Below, piece by piece: positions 44,050 to 52,923 of a DNA stretch of 64,000 nt; within the stretch, counting starts at the first letter, position 1, and every line of letters starts with the position of its first letter. The notes under the pieces were generated by a model. That model had not been told where the DNA came from. It was given only the letters and a program-made list of their open reading frames with translations, and made no database searches. The position numbers and the translations under genes were made by a program. Source of the DNA: Gammaproteobacteria bacterium (GTDB lineage Bacteria > Pseudomonadota > Gammaproteobacteria > Pseudomonadales > Pseudohongiellaceae); assembly GCA_002706685.1 (NCBI GenBank), contig PALV01000017.1, positions 62,001-126,000 of the forward strand, written 5' to 3'.

Positions 44050-44841
44050 ATGCGCATCACCACATTTAACGCTAACGGCATCCGCTCAGCCGCCCGGAAA
44101 GGTTTTTTCGACTGGTTTGCTGATCATGGCGCTGACGTTCTCTGTATTCAGGAAACCAAGGCGCAGGAAGCCCAGCTGCAGGATTCTGTTTTCCGGCCCG
44201 AGGGCTACCACTGTTACTACTGTGATGCAGAGAAAAAGGGTTATTCGGGTACGGCCATTTTCTCGCGCCGCGAGCCCGATCGCGTCCAGTACGGCCTTGG
44301 CTGGGAGGCAGCCGATAGTGAGGGGCGCTATCTGCAGGCGGATTTCGGCCGATTGAGTGTCATATCGCTGTATATGCCCTCCGGCTCCAGCGGCGAAGTA
44401 CGGCAGGCCTTCAAGTTCGAATTTCTGGATCGCTTTCTGCCACTGCTGGAGCGTTTTCGCGCGGATGGCCGTGAATATGTCATCTGCGCTGACTGGAATA
44501 TGTGCCATAAGCCAATTGATCTGAAGAACTGGCGGGCCAATCAGAAAAACTCGGGCTTTTTGCCTGAAGAGCGCGCGTGGCTGGATACGCTGTATGATAA
44601 AGTCGGTTATGTTGATTCTTTTCGGCTGGTCAACCAGCAGCCAGAGCAGTACAGCTGGTGGTCGAATCGCGGTCAGGCGCGGGTCAGGAACGTTGGGTGG
44701 CGTCTCGACTACCACGTGATAACGCCAGGCCTGGTGCCTGCGGTGAAAGCGGCCAGCATTTATACGGATGCATTTTTTTCTGACCACGCACCGGTAACCC
44801 TGGATCTGGATGCGGGGCTGATGTCTGTTGATACGAAGTGA
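44050..44841 (+). CDS. xthA: Exodeoxyribonuclease III
   Basis: AP endonuclease and 3'-5' exonuclease of base excision repair. The 263 residues retain the family's catalytic positions: TFNANGIRSA, the metal-binding Glu in CIQETKAQE, the DWNMCHKPIDLKNW loop with Asp and Asn, LDYHVIT, and the C-terminal SDHAPVTLDL. The related Pseudomonas regulator Crc shares the fold but has lost these residues; their presence here supports a true nuclease. It stands alone with its own promoter. Confidence 0.93.
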   Translation: MRITTFNANGIRSAARKGFFDWFADHGADVLCIQETKAQEAQLQDSVFRPEGYHCYYCDAEKKGYSGTAIFSRREPDRVQYGLGWEAADSEGRYLQADFGRLSVISLYMPSGSSGEVRQAFKFEFLDRFLPLLERFRADGREYVICADWNMCHKPIDLKNWRANQKNSGFLPEERAWLDTLYDKVGYVDSFRLVNQQPEQYSWWSNRGQARVRNVGWRLDYHVITPGLVPAVKAASIYTDAFFSDHAPVTLDLDAGLMSVDTK

Positions 44842-44876
44842 AGTAGATGATTAATGCGATTGAATGGGAGGTTGCG

Positions 44877-45503
44877 TTGAAATTCGGATTGTATGCAAAG
44901 CGTGGTTTGCTGAAGCCTGTGCTCCAGTTGGTGCTGACAGCAGGTCTTTCACTCAGCTGGATGGCGAGTGTGTCAGCCCAGGGTATAACCGCCACCATAG
45001 AGACCAGTCGGGGCAACATCGTGCTGAGCCTGAACGAGCGGGCCGCGCCGACCTCGGTGGCCAATTTTGTCAATCTGGCCTTGCGTGGATACTACGATGG
45101 TCTGACTTTTCACCGCGTCGAGCCGCGCTTCATGATCCAGACCGGCGATCCGGAAGGAACCGGCCGTGGTGGCCCGGGTTATACCTTTAGCGGTGAGACC
45201 AATCTGCGTCACAATCGGCCGGGCGTGATTTCCACGGCCAATGCGGGTCCGGGTACAGATGGCAGCCAGTTTTTTATTACCCATCTGCCCACGCCGCATC
45301 TGGATGGCGGGCATTCGGTCTTTGGTTACGTGACCAGTGGCATGGATGTTGTTAACAGCATTCGTCGCGGGGATACAATGGTCAAGGTGACCATTGAAGG
45401 TGACATTGCGCCCCTGTGGGAGCGCAAGTCCGTTGATCTGATAGTCTGGAACGCGATTCTGGATCGTGAATATCCGGATCTGCGACCGGCACCCACGCCC
45501 TGA
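44877..45503 (+). CDS. ppiA: Periplasmic cyclophilin-type peptidyl-prolyl isomerase
   Basis: Catalyses proline cis-trans isomerisation in exported proteins. The 208 residues begin with a signal peptide ([25 protein letters not shown]) followed by a short cyclophilin domain: [71 protein letters not shown]. The catalytic Arg (FHRV) and Phe/Gln residues are present. TTG 44877 with GGGAGG 5 nt upstream is preferred; an ATG at 44847 is in frame but lacks a site. It could be called ppiA only by similarity. Confidence 0.87.
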   Translation: MKFGLYAKRGLLKPVLQLVLTAGLSLSWMASVSAQGITATIETSRGNIVLSLNERAAPTSVANFVNLALRGYYDGLTFHRVEPRFMIQTGDPEGTGRGGPGYTFSGETNLRHNRPGVISTANAGPGTDGSQFFITHLPTPHLDGGHSVFGYVTSGMDVVNSIRRGDTMVKVTIEGDIAPLWERKSVDLIVWNAILDREYPDLRPAPTP

Positions 45504-45517
45504 TTGCGGGTCGGTTG

Positions 45518-45817
45518 TCAGGGCAATACCTGTTTGAAGGGTTTGACCGTGACGCTGCGGTAGACGCCGGCCTTGACGTAGGGGTCTTCGTCAGCCCAGG
45601 CGCGGGCGGCCTCCAGAGACTCGAATTCGGCGATGATCAGGCTGCCAGTGAATCCGGCGTCGCCGGGGTCATTGCTGTCGATGGCCGGATGGGGTCCGGC
45701 AATGACCAGGCGACCTTCCGCCTTGAGCGCTTCCACGCGTGTCAGGTGGGCCGGGCGGACTGGCATACGCAGTGGCAGGCTGTTCTCGACGTCTTCACTG
45801 ATGATGGCATAGAGCAT
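45518..45817 (-). CDS. yciI: YciI family protein
   Basis: The 99 residues form the ferredoxin-like dimeric YciI fold: [43 protein letters not shown], then [41 protein letters not shown]. The conserved His of the R-x-x-H motif and the D-PY segment typical of the family are present. Biochemical function is not settled for most members. It converges with the cyclophilin gene (14-nt gap). GAGGAA precedes the ATG. Confidence 0.88.
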   Translation of the reverse strand: MLYAIISEDVENSLPLRMPVRPAHLTRVEALKAEGRLVIAGPHPAIDSNDPGDAGFTGSLIIAEFESLEAARAWADEDPYVKAGVYRSVTVKPFKQVLP

Positions 45818-46071
45818 TGAAATTCCTCGCTTGTGTAGCCGCCAGCCATGCCAACCTGCGTTGGTCGACTTTGCTCAGGCGGCCTGTTATTGTTTGCTAC
45901 TTTTTCGGGTAAGCACCCTTTGTGATGCGGCGCCAATCGAGGATGCCGATCATAGGAAAGTCCCTGTACAAAGGCAAACCCGGGCTGACGATGAAGCGAA
46001 AGACTCTCAGGTCTTGCGTCAAACTCAGCACCATCAACACACGGAACAACCAAGGATCTCGATTAACGGTT
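45818..46071. other. Divergent intergenic region between yciI and yciO
   Basis: About 250 nt that should contain promoters for both genes. I see no strong -35/-10 pair. Reading frames run through it on both strands (in frame upstream of yciO, and 45897-46118 minus), but without ribosome-binding sites or recognisable motifs. In many relatives a PHP-domain phosphoesterase gene lies divergent to yciO; none is present here. Confidence 0.4.
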
Positions 46072-46692
46072 ATGGCACAAACGCTGGAAATACACCCGGA
46101 TAATCCGGAACCGCGCAAAATCAGTCAGGCCGCCGATATACTGCTGGGTGGCGGTGTGGTGGTTTACCCGACCGATTCGACTTACGCACTGGCCTGTCAT
46201 ATTGGCGACAAGAACGCGTTGGAGCGCATTCGCCGTATTCGGCAGTTGTCTGACAAGCATAACCTGACACTGATGTGCCGGGACCTCTCGGAAATTGCCA
46301 CCTATGCACGTGTCAGCAACAGTGCCTACCGTCTGCTCAAGGCTTACACGCCCGGCCCTTATACGTTCATTCTGCCGGCCACTGCCGAAGTGCCGCGCAG
46401 GCTGATGCATCCAAAGCGAAAAACCATCGGCTTGCGAATCCCCGATCATGCGGTCGCACAGGCGCTGCTGGAGGCAACCGGCGAGCCGGTGATGACCACC
46501 AGTCTGATTCTGCCGGGCGAGGAACATCCGCTTTCAGAGATCTATGATATCGAGGAACAGATGGGTAATCTGGTGGATCTGATCGTGGACAGCGGCGCCT
46601 GCGGCCTTGAGGCAACCACGGTTGTCGATCTGGTCGACGGTGGTCCGCAACTCGTCCGTGCGGGCAAGGGTGATCCGGCGCCATTTCAGTAA
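46072..46692 (+). CDS. yciO: YciO/TsaC-family Sua5-type protein
   Basis: Relative of threonylcarbamoyl-AMP synthase. The 206 residues carry the YrdC/Sua5 domain: AADILLGGGVVVYPTDSTYALACHIGDKNALERIRRIRQL, NLTLMCRDLSEIATYA, GPYTFILPATAEVPRRLMHPKRKTIGLRIPDH, and LEATTVVDLVDGGPQLVRAGKGDP. YciO proteins share this fold, but whether they modify tRNA is uncertain. ATG 46072 matches the family start (MAQTLEIHPDNPEPRKI); upstream in-frame ATGs lead into non-conserved sequence. It precedes trpS. Confidence 0.88.
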   Translation: MAQTLEIHPDNPEPRKISQAADILLGGGVVVYPTDSTYALACHIGDKNALERIRRIRQLSDKHNLTLMCRDLSEIATYARVSNSAYRLLKAYTPGPYTFILPATAEVPRRLMHPKRKTIGLRIPDHAVAQALLEATGEPVMTTSLILPGEEHPLSEIYDIEEQMGNLVDLIVDSGACGLEATTVVDLVDGGPQLVRAGKGDPAPFQ

Positions 46693-46777
46693 GGCTGCGG
46701 CGCGTTTAAAGTCCGTACGCCGTCATTGTTTCATGCCATAATACGGCCTTGTTTTTTAGCGAAAGGGAGTGGGTCGT

Positions 46778-47992
46778 TTGTCTACAGTGGAATCACAAAA
46801 ACGGGTGCTGTCGGGGATGCGTCCGACCGGGCAGCTGCATCTTGGCCATTATCATGGCGTTTTGAAGAACTGGGTCAAACTACAGCACGAGTTTGAGTGC
46901 TTCTTTTTTGTGGCTGACTGGCATGCGCTCACCACCCATTACGCCTCCCCTCAGATGATTGAAGAACATGCCCTGAGCATGGTCATTGACTGGCTGGCTG
47001 CTGGTGTGAACCCGGGCTCGGCTGCGCTGTTCATCCAGTCGCGCGTGCCGGAACACGCCGAACTTCATTTGTTATTGTCCATGATGACGCCACTGGGCTG
47101 GCTGGAGCGAGTGCCCAGCTACAAGGACCAGCAGGAGAAGCTGCGAGACCTGGATCTGGAAACCTATGGTTTTCTGGGTTACCCCTTGCTGCAGAGCGCC
47201 GACATCCTGATTTACCGTGCCGGCCAGGTACCGGTGGGTGCCGACCAGGTTGCCCATGTGGAGTTGACGCGTGAAGTGGCACGCCGCTTCAACCACCTCT
47301 ACGGTCGTGAGCCTGGTTTTGAGGAGAATGCGGTCGCTGCCGTCAAGAAAATGGGCAAGAAGGCCGCGCGCCTTTACCAGACGCTGCGCACCGCCTATCA
47401 GGAGAAGGGTGATCACGATGCCCTGGAACGAGCGCAGGCTTTGATTCGTGAACAACAGAATATTTCTCTGGGTGACCGTGAGCGTCTGTATGGTTACCTG
47501 GAAGGCAGTGGCAAGATGATCCTGGCGGAGCCGCAGGCGCTGCTGACACCGGCTGCCAAGATGCCCGGTCTCGATGGTCAGAAAATGTCCAAGTCTTACG
47601 GCAATACGATTCCGCTGCGCGAAGAGCTGGACACGGTTGCCAAGAAAATAAACACCATGCCCACCGATCCTGCGCGGGTGCGCCTGACTGATCCTGGTGA
47701 CCCGGACAAGTGCCCGGTATGGCAGCTCCACGAAGTGTACTCCGATGATAGCACCAAAGCCTGGGTGCAGGATGGCTGCCGCAATGCGGGTATCGGCTGT
47801 CTGGCATGTAAAAAGCCAGTGATTGATGCAGTAGTGGCCGAACTGGAACCGATTCAGGAGCGGGCCCGTCAATACGAAAAAGACCCTGACCTTGTGCGTT
47901 CCATCCTGGCGGATGGCTGTGAGCAGGCGCGCGAGTCAGCCCGTGAAACGCTGCGTGATGTTCGCGAAGCGATGGGACTGGCCTATCGATGA
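46778..47992 (+). CDS. trpS: Tryptophanyl-tRNA synthetase
   Basis: Charges tRNA-Trp. The 404 residues have the HIGH-type motif QLHLGHYHG and the KMSKS loop GQKMSKSYGN. The protein belongs to the longer gammaproteobacterial class, with an extra segment ahead of the KMSKS loop (about 190-255) and a Cys-containing C-terminus (CRNAGIGCLACKKPVIDAV ... LADGCEQARESARETLRDVREAMGL). TTG 46778 with AGGGAG upstream gives a plausible N-terminus; GTG 46769 is the alternative. It starts the trpS-scpA-scpB-rluB group. Confidence 0.95.
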   Translation: MSTVESQKRVLSGMRPTGQLHLGHYHGVLKNWVKLQHEFECFFFVADWHALTTHYASPQMIEEHALSMVIDWLAAGVNPGSAALFIQSRVPEHAELHLLLSMMTPLGWLERVPSYKDQQEKLRDLDLETYGFLGYPLLQSADILIYRAGQVPVGADQVAHVELTREVARRFNHLYGREPGFEENAVAAVKKMGKKAARLYQTLRTAYQEKGDHDALERAQALIREQQNISLGDRERLYGYLEGSGKMILAEPQALLTPAAKMPGLDGQKMSKSYGNTIPLREELDTVAKKINTMPTDPARVRLTDPGDPDKCPVWQLHEVYSDDSTKAWVQDGCRNAGIGCLACKKPVIDAVVAELEPIQERARQYEKDPDLVRSILADGCEQARESARETLRDVREAMGLAYR

Positions 47993-48014
47993 AGACCAAT
48001 TGGCAGTGAGTGAC

Positions 48015-48830
48015 ATGACCGATACTGAATCCAGCAATCAGGAGCTGAGACCGCAGACCGAGATGCCGTTTGCCTATGTCGCCGGCAAAGCCATCACGCA
48101 GCTGCCGCAGGATCTTTATATCCCGCCGGACGCGCTGGAGGTCTTTCTTGAGGCTTTTGAAGGGCCGCTGGATTTGCTGCTGTACCTGATCAAACGACAG
48201 AATATCGATATCCTCGATATTGATGTGTCATTGATCACCGAGCAGTACATGGCCTATGTTGATCTGATGGAGTCACACCAGTTTGAGCTGGCTGCCGAAT
48301 ACCTGGTGATGGCTGCCATGCTGGCTGAGATCAAGTCACGCATGTTATTGCCACGCAGCAAGGACGAGGAAGAGGACGAAGAGGATCCGCGCGCCCAGCT
48401 GATTCGCCGTCTGCAGGAGTATGAGCGCTACAAGAAGGCAGCCGAGGATCTGGATAATCTGCCACGCATAGAGCGCGACATTTATCTGGCCGGTGCCAAA
48501 GGCCCGCAACTTGAGCGGACCTCACCCGACCCGGTGGTGGAACTGCACGAAATTCTGGCGGCGCTGGCAGGTGCCCTGCGACGTGCTGATATGTTCGAGC
48601 ATCACCAGGTGCAGCGCGAAACACTCTCAACCCGGGAGAAAATGGCGGAGATCCTGGTGCGTCTGTCCAGTGAGCGATTTGTGCCGCTGGTATCCCTGCT
48701 GATGAGGGAGGAGGGCCGGCTGGGCGTGGTAGTGACATTCCTGGCGGTGATGGAACTGATCAAGGATTCACTGGTGGATATCGTGCAGCATGAACCTTTT
48801 GCACCCATCCACATCAAGGCGCGCAGCTAA
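48015..48830 (+). CDS. scpA: Segregation and condensation protein A
   Basis: Kleisin subunit that bridges SMC-type heads with ScpB in chromosome organisation. The 271 residues show the N-terminal kleisin motif (FEGPLDLLLYLIKRQNIDILDIDVSLITEQYMAY, AAEYLVMAAMLAEIKSRMLLP), an acidic linker and a C-terminal winged helix (LVSLLMREEGRLGVVVTFLAVMELIKDSLVDI). The first 35 residues are variable. ATG 48015 and GTG 48006 are both possible starts with weak ribosome-binding sites. Confidence 0.94.
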   Translation: MTDTESSNQELRPQTEMPFAYVAGKAITQLPQDLYIPPDALEVFLEAFEGPLDLLLYLIKRQNIDILDIDVSLITEQYMAYVDLMESHQFELAAEYLVMAAMLAEIKSRMLLPRSKDEEEDEEDPRAQLIRRLQEYERYKKAAEDLDNLPRIERDIYLAGAKGPQLERTSPDPVVELHEILAALAGALRRADMFEHHQVQRETLSTREKMAEILVRLSSERFVPLVSLLMREEGRLGVVVTFLAVMELIKDSLVDIVQHEPFAPIHIKARS

Positions 48831-48854
48831 CAGAATAGATATGAGTCAGTTGAT

Positions 48855-49745
48855 ATGAGTACGGATGCAATGATAGACAATGAGCGGGATGACGAGCAGC
48901 AAAATGCTCAGGCACAGGGTCCCGACACAGACGCCAGCGATGGCCAGACTGAAGAGCAGGAAGCGGCCGTTGAGGAAATTACCCATGCGCCGCAGGAAAT
49001 AGACGAGAGCCTGCTGCAGCAGATCATTGAAGGATTGCTGCTGTCAGCTGGCAAGCCGCTGTCGGTAGCGGCACTGGCAGAGCTGTTTGTGGAAGAGGAA
49101 CGCCCCGCAAACGATCAGATCCGTGAGACACTGGCCCGAATTGCAGAGCAGTGCGAGGGTCGCGGCTTCGAACTCAAGGAAGTGGCCTCGGGATTCCGCT
49201 TTCAGGTGCGTCAGCATCTCAGCCCTTGGATAGGCCGGCTGTCAGAGGAAAAACCACAGCGTTATACCCGGGCACTGCTGGAGACGCTGGGTCTGATCGC
49301 TTATCGCCAGCCGATAACCCGTGGTGATATTGAAGAAATCCGGGGCGTTGCCGTCAGCTCGACGATTATCCGAACGCTGCTGGATCGCGAGTGGATACGG
49401 GTAGTGGGGCACCGTGATGTGCCCGGTCGGCCAGCCATGTTTGCGACCACAAGGCACTTTCTTGATCATTTCAATCTGAAGAGCCTTCAGGAACTGCCGC
49501 CACTGGCCGAAATCCGTGATCTTGACCAGTTGAACCCGGAGCTGGACCTGGGCGAAGAGCACGAGGGTCGCGTACTGGTACTGCCTGATGAAGACGGCGA
49601 TGCAGGTGAGGATCCCGATGCCGAGCCGGTAGATCCGGACAAATTGATTGATGAGGACGAGGCGATGGCGCTGGCCAAACGTCCACTGGACGATATTCTG
49701 GGTTACGGCCGCCAAAAGCAGGAAGACGAATCTGATGACAAATGA
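48855..49745 (+). CDS. scpB: Segregation and condensation protein B
   Basis: Partner of ScpA in the SMC/ScpAB complex. The 296 residues have two winged-helix domains in the middle (LLQQIIEGLLLSAGKPLSVAALAELF, RALLETLGLIAYRQPITRGDIEEIRGVAVSSTIIRTLLDREWIRVVGHRDVPGRPAMFATTRHFLDHF), flanked by acidic, disordered tails: an Asp/Glu/Gln-rich N-terminus and an Asp/Glu-rich C-terminus. The long tails are common in gammaproteobacterial ScpB. It overlaps rluB by 11 nt. Confidence 0.94.
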   Translation: MSTDAMIDNERDDEQQNAQAQGPDTDASDGQTEEQEAAVEEITHAPQEIDESLLQQIIEGLLLSAGKPLSVAALAELFVEEERPANDQIRETLARIAEQCEGRGFELKEVASGFRFQVRQHLSPWIGRLSEEKPQRYTRALLETLGLIAYRQPITRGDIEEIRGVAVSSTIIRTLLDREWIRVVGHRDVPGRPAMFATTRHFLDHFNLKSLQELPPLAEIRDLDQLNPELDLGEEHEGRVLVLPDEDGDAGEDPDAEPVDPDKLIDEDEAMALAKRPLDDILGYGRQKQEDESDDK

Positions 49746-50541
49746 AGTCCAACAGGACGAGAAATTACAGAAAGTACTGGCGCGCGCCGGATTCGGATCG
49801 CGCCGCGAAATGGAAACCTGGATAAGTGACGGGCGTGTCCGTGTCAACGGCAAGATAGCCACACTGGGCGACCGCGCAACGGCAACCGACACCATCATGG
49901 TGGATGGCAAAAAGGTAGCCAATACCTCGGGTGACGGCAATCTGCCGCGCGTGCTGCTTTACAACAAACCCGAAAATGAAATCTGCAGTGCCAAGGACCC
50001 TGAAGGTCGCCCGTCAGTTTATGATCATCTGCCGCCCATCAAACATGGTCGCTGGGTTGCCGTAGGGCGTCTGGATTTCAATACCAGTGGGCTGCTGCTG
50101 TTCACCACCGATGGTGAGCTGGCAAATCGCCTGATGCATCCCTCAGCCAACATCGATCGTGAATATGCGGTCCGCGTGATGGGCGAGGTGAGCGATGAAA
50201 TGATCAAGACCCTGCTCAAGGGTGTGATGATAGACGAACATCTGTGTCGCTTTACCGATGTGCAGTTTTTTGCCGGTGAGGGCAGGAATCGCTGGTATCA
50301 CGTGGTGATCATGGAAGGACGTAACCGCGAGGTGCGCAAACTCTGGGAATCGCAGGGTGTGCGCGTCAGTCGCCTGAAGCGGGTGCGTTACGGGCCGGTA
50401 TTCATTCCCAGCCGCGTCAAGAAGGGGCAGTTTTACGAGATGAAAACTGCTGAGGTCATTGGTCTGTATGAGACAGCAGGTCTTACACCTCCGACGGGTA
50501 CAACCCGACGACCGACCCGCAACAACAAGCGGCGTCGCTGA
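49735..50541 (+). CDS. rluB: 23S rRNA pseudouridine synthase RluB
   Basis: Isomerises a uridine in the peptidyl-transferase region of 23S rRNA (U2605 in E. coli). The 268 residues have an N-terminal S4 domain (EKLQKVLARAGFGSRREMETWISDGRVRVNG) and the RsuA-type catalytic domain with the Asp-containing motif GRLDFNTSGLLLFTTDGELANRLMHPS and REYAVRV. The basic C-terminal tail (TTRRPTRNNKRRR) is typical. ATG 49735 lies inside scpB; GGAAG upstream supports it. Confidence 0.93.
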   Translation: MTNEVQQDEKLQKVLARAGFGSRREMETWISDGRVRVNGKIATLGDRATATDTIMVDGKKVANTSGDGNLPRVLLYNKPENEICSAKDPEGRPSVYDHLPPIKHGRWVAVGRLDFNTSGLLLFTTDGELANRLMHPSANIDREYAVRVMGEVSDEMIKTLLKGVMIDEHLCRFTDVQFFAGEGRNRWYHVVIMEGRNREVRKLWESQGVRVSRLKRVRYGPVFIPSRVKKGQFYEMKTAEVIGLYETAGLTPPTGTTRRPTRNNKRRR

Positions 50542-50572
50542 CGCGACTGACCGCCTGGCCCGCGGCGCCTGA

Positions 50573-50989
50573 TCAGCGTTCGCGGGTCTTCAGACTGGCT
50601 CGCAGCGGTTTCATGAGAGCCGGTATGACCGATTCGATCAGTGCCAGTTCACGTTCACTGAAACGCCTATTGCGCTTGAAGGTGATTTCCCCCAGATACT
50701 CATTGGTTGCCAGCAGGCGATAACCGCAGCTGTGCAGCGCTTCGCTACCAATCTGTATGTCTACATCCAGCGCTTCGTGCTGATAGTGCAAGCCGTCCAC
50801 ACCCATGCCCTGGGTCAGGCTGTTAAGCAGACGCTCCTGCAGAGCGGCCAGCTCGGTGGTGCCATTCAGGTTGTTAAGTAGTTGTTCACGCAGTCGCTCT
50901 GACCTGCTTTTGCGCTCAGTAAGCTGACTGTCAGACACTTCGGGCTTGAGTGTGTCGGCGGTCGCCAGTTCATAGGTAGCTGATGGCAT
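50573..50989 (-). CDS. Stand-alone sensory-domain paralogue of the adjacent diguanylate cyclase
   Basis: The 138 residues have no catalytic domain. From about residue 30 they align with the N-terminal half of the diguanylate cyclase encoded just upstream: GVDGLHYQHEALDVDIQIGSEALHSCGYRLLATNEYLGEITFKRNRRFSERELALIES matches VSGMWYRHNEAAEKLTFGTEGTHSLAYRLITRELHLGELTVSRQRVFSANNMAEFED. This is probably a GAF-like domain. The gap from the cyclase is 14 nt, with AAGGAAA before the ATG, so they form an operon. A partner or competitor of the cyclase sensor is a reasonable inference; function is unknown. Confidence 0.7.
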   Translation of the reverse strand: MPSATYELATADTLKPEVSDSQLTERKSRSERLREQLLNNLNGTTELAALQERLLNSLTQGMGVDGLHYQHEALDVDIQIGSEALHSCGYRLLATNEYLGEITFKRNRRFSERELALIESVIPALMKPLRASLKTRER

Positions 50990-51003
50990 TGAAAGTTTCC
51001 TTT

Positions 51004-51966
51004 TCAGAGCGATATCGGATGGGGAGTAGCGTTCTTGTTGTTCTGACTCAGACTTGTATTGCCGCCGTGAGCTTTGGCCTGGTACATGGCCATGTCGGCA
51101 CGCTCAAGCAGCTCGGCCTGCGATTCATCTGCCTGCCATGTCGCCGCGCCAACGCTGGCTGAGGTGACAATGCTGCCGCTGTCGCTGCAGATGTTCAGTG
51201 AGGCGATCGCCTGACAGACCCGCTCGGCGATGATTGATGCGCCGGCCGCCGGCGTATTGCCCAGCAGAACAACGAATTCATCACCACCCAGGCGGAAGCA
51301 CTGATCTGTGTTGCGCGTGGCATCAATGATGGCCGCCACAACTTCCTGCAGAACCCGATCACCTGTCTCGTGACCGTGTCCGTCATTAATCTGTTTGAAA
51401 CTGTCCAGGTCGACCAGCAGCACAGACAGGGAGTGCTGATAGCGTTTGGCTGAGTTAATGGCGAAATCGAGCGACTCGTGCAGCGCGGCACGGTTGCCAA
51501 TCTGGGTCAGGCTGTCGGTGCGGGCAGCCTTCAGGGCGGCGGCGTACCTCAGTGCGTTATTCAGGGGGTGCAGCAAAGACATCAGCATGTCTTCAAACTC
51601 TGCCATGTTATTGGCGGAGAATACGCGCTGTCGTGACACAGTCAGCTCGCCAAGGTGCAGCTCGCGGGTAATCAGGCGGTAGGCCAGCGAGTGGGTACCC
51701 TCGGTACCAAAAGTCAGTTTTTCAGCTGCTTCGTTGTGTCGGTACCACATGCCGCTGACTCTCAGGCGAGTCTGGGCATGCCTGAAAAAAGCCTGGAGAA
51801 TTGCATCAACGGACAGCGACGCTTGCAGTGCGGTCATCAGTTGTACACGCGACTCGAGGGTACCGAGCGCTTTTGTAACGCGCGGGCTGGCTGACGCAAA
51901 AACAGCATCGTCAGCTGTAACGATGCGCAGTTCCGTAGTTTCGGCGGTGCTGAGTGGTAATGCCAT
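51004..51966 (-). CDS. Diguanylate cyclase with GAF-like sensory domain
   Basis: Makes the second messenger cyclic di-GMP from GTP. The 320 residues consist of an N-terminal GAF-like domain (about 30-145) and a GGDEF domain (about 150-310) with an intact active site (RLGGDEF, motif at 227-231) and an inhibitory RxxD site (RNTD, five residues before it), so product inhibition is expected. No membrane segment is present, implying a cytoplasmic signal. The C-terminal tail is short and polar. It is transcribed with the stand-alone sensory-domain gene downstream. A link with the motility genes in this window is plausible but not shown. Confidence 0.9.
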   Translation of the reverse strand: MALPLSTAETTELRIVTADDAVFASASPRVTKALGTLESRVQLMTALQASLSVDAILQAFFRHAQTRLRVSGMWYRHNEAAEKLTFGTEGTHSLAYRLITRELHLGELTVSRQRVFSANNMAEFEDMLMSLLHPLNNALRYAAALKAARTDSLTQIGNRAALHESLDFAINSAKRYQHSLSVLLVDLDSFKQINDGHGHETGDRVLQEVVAAIIDATRNTDQCFRLGGDEFVVLLGNTPAAGASIIAERVCQAIASLNICSDSGSIVTSASVGAATWQADESQAELLERADMAMYQAKAHGGNTSLSQNNKNATPHPISL

Positions 51967-52158
51967 GTCTGTCTCCGGCCTGGACTTATAGGGCCGAAGA
52001 AGCGAAAAACGTGCCAGAATTTTTGGCCGTTTGGTATTTGTTATTTAAAACAATAAGATAAAGATGAGTTATGAGGTTTTGTGGAGGATTTTGCCGCTTG
52101 TTGCCGCGGGAAAGCGGCAAGAATTGCCGGTTTCCCGTCGCTTTGCCGCCTGCCGGCG
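51967..52158 (-). other. Gap between yciK and the diguanylate cyclase, with TTGCCG-rich hairpins
   Basis: No gene is visible. The part near 52010-52075 is A/T-rich and probably holds the cyclase promoter. The part nearer yciK contains several copies of TTGCCG or its complement, forming TTGCCGC-GGGAAA-GCGGCAA (52101-52120) and an overlapping CGGCAA/TTGCCG pairing around 52115-52130. No T-run follows, so it is not a clear terminator for yciK. Confidence 0.45.
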
Positions 52159-52923
52159 TCAGTTCGCCGACGCATGGTCGTTTTGAACCCTTGCCAGCAG
52201 TTCACGTATATCCAGCGCTTCCCCGTGAATGGCCCGGCTTTGCGCTGACATCAGGTAAACGTAGGCGGGCATCAGGGATTCAGCGGTTGGCAAGGTTGCC
52301 GGGTCCTCTGCCGGGTAGGCTGCACGTCGCATTTCCGTGCGGGTGGCTCCCGGGTTGATTGAGTTGACGCGGATGGATGAGGTGTTGCGCAGTTCCTCTG
52401 CCAGCACCTGCATCAGACCTTCGGTTGCGAATTTACTGACTGCATAGGCACCCCAGTAGGCGCGACCTTTGCGGCCCACACTGGAAGAAGTCATCAGAAT
52501 GCGGCCATCGTCCGATTTTGCCAGTGCCGGCAGCAGCGCTTTTGTCAGCATGAACATGGCATTGACGTTGATCTGCATGATCTTGGTCCACTGTTCTGCC
52601 GGGTAGTGCTCAATAGGTCCCAGAGCGCCCAGCACGCTGGCATTGTGCAAAAGACCGTCCAGCGCCGGAAACTGCTCCAGAATTGATTTGCCAAGCAGGT
52701 TGTAGTCGTCAACCGTGGCACTGGCAAGGTCCAGTGGGTGAATCACCGGTTCGGGCAGGCCCTGCTCGACGATGGTGTCGTAGACAGATTCCAGTTTGGC
52801 CTGCGTCCGACCCAGCAGAATGACGGTGGCTCCCTGTTGTGCGTAAGCCTGTGCAGCGGCTTTGCCGATACCGTCACCTGCGCCGGTCACCAGAATCAGT
52901 TTGCCGGACAATTGATCGCTCAT
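52159..52923 (-). CDS. yciK: YciK-type short-chain dehydrogenase
   Basis: SDR-family oxidoreductase of unknown substrate. The 254 residues have the Rossmann motif VTGAGDGIGKAAA, the NAS segment LLHNASVLGALGP, the catalytic Ser (MTSSSVGRKGRAYWGAYAVSKFA) and the YxxxK motif, and the INPGATRTEM loop. YciK proteins are conserved next to ubiG and mupP in this lineage. The start codon overlaps the mupP stop by ATGA, so it ends a four-gene operon. Confidence 0.9.
   Translation of the reverse strand: MSDQLSGKLILVTGAGDGIGKAAAQAYAQQGATVILLGRTQAKLESVYDTIVEQGLPEPVIHPLDLASATVDDYNLLGKSILEQFPALDGLLHNASVLGALGPIEHYPAEQWTKIMQINVNAMFMLTKALLPALAKSDDGRILMTSSSVGRKGRAYWGAYAVSKFATEGLMQVLAEELRNTSSIRVNSINPGATRTEMRRAAYPAEDPATLPTAESLMPAYVYLMSAQSRAIHGEALDIRELLARVQNDHASAN

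Noticed and set aside
44050..44841. Crc-type catabolite regulator instead of exonuclease III
   Set aside because: The protein is similar in fold to Crc but retains the metal-binding and catalytic residues (QETK, DWNMCH, SDHAP) that Crc lacks.
45897..46118. Hydrophobic minus-strand frame between yciI and yciO
   Set aside because: It overlaps the yciO start, lacks a ribosome-binding site and has no recognisable family. I could not rule it out fully, but the evidence is too weak to list as a gene.
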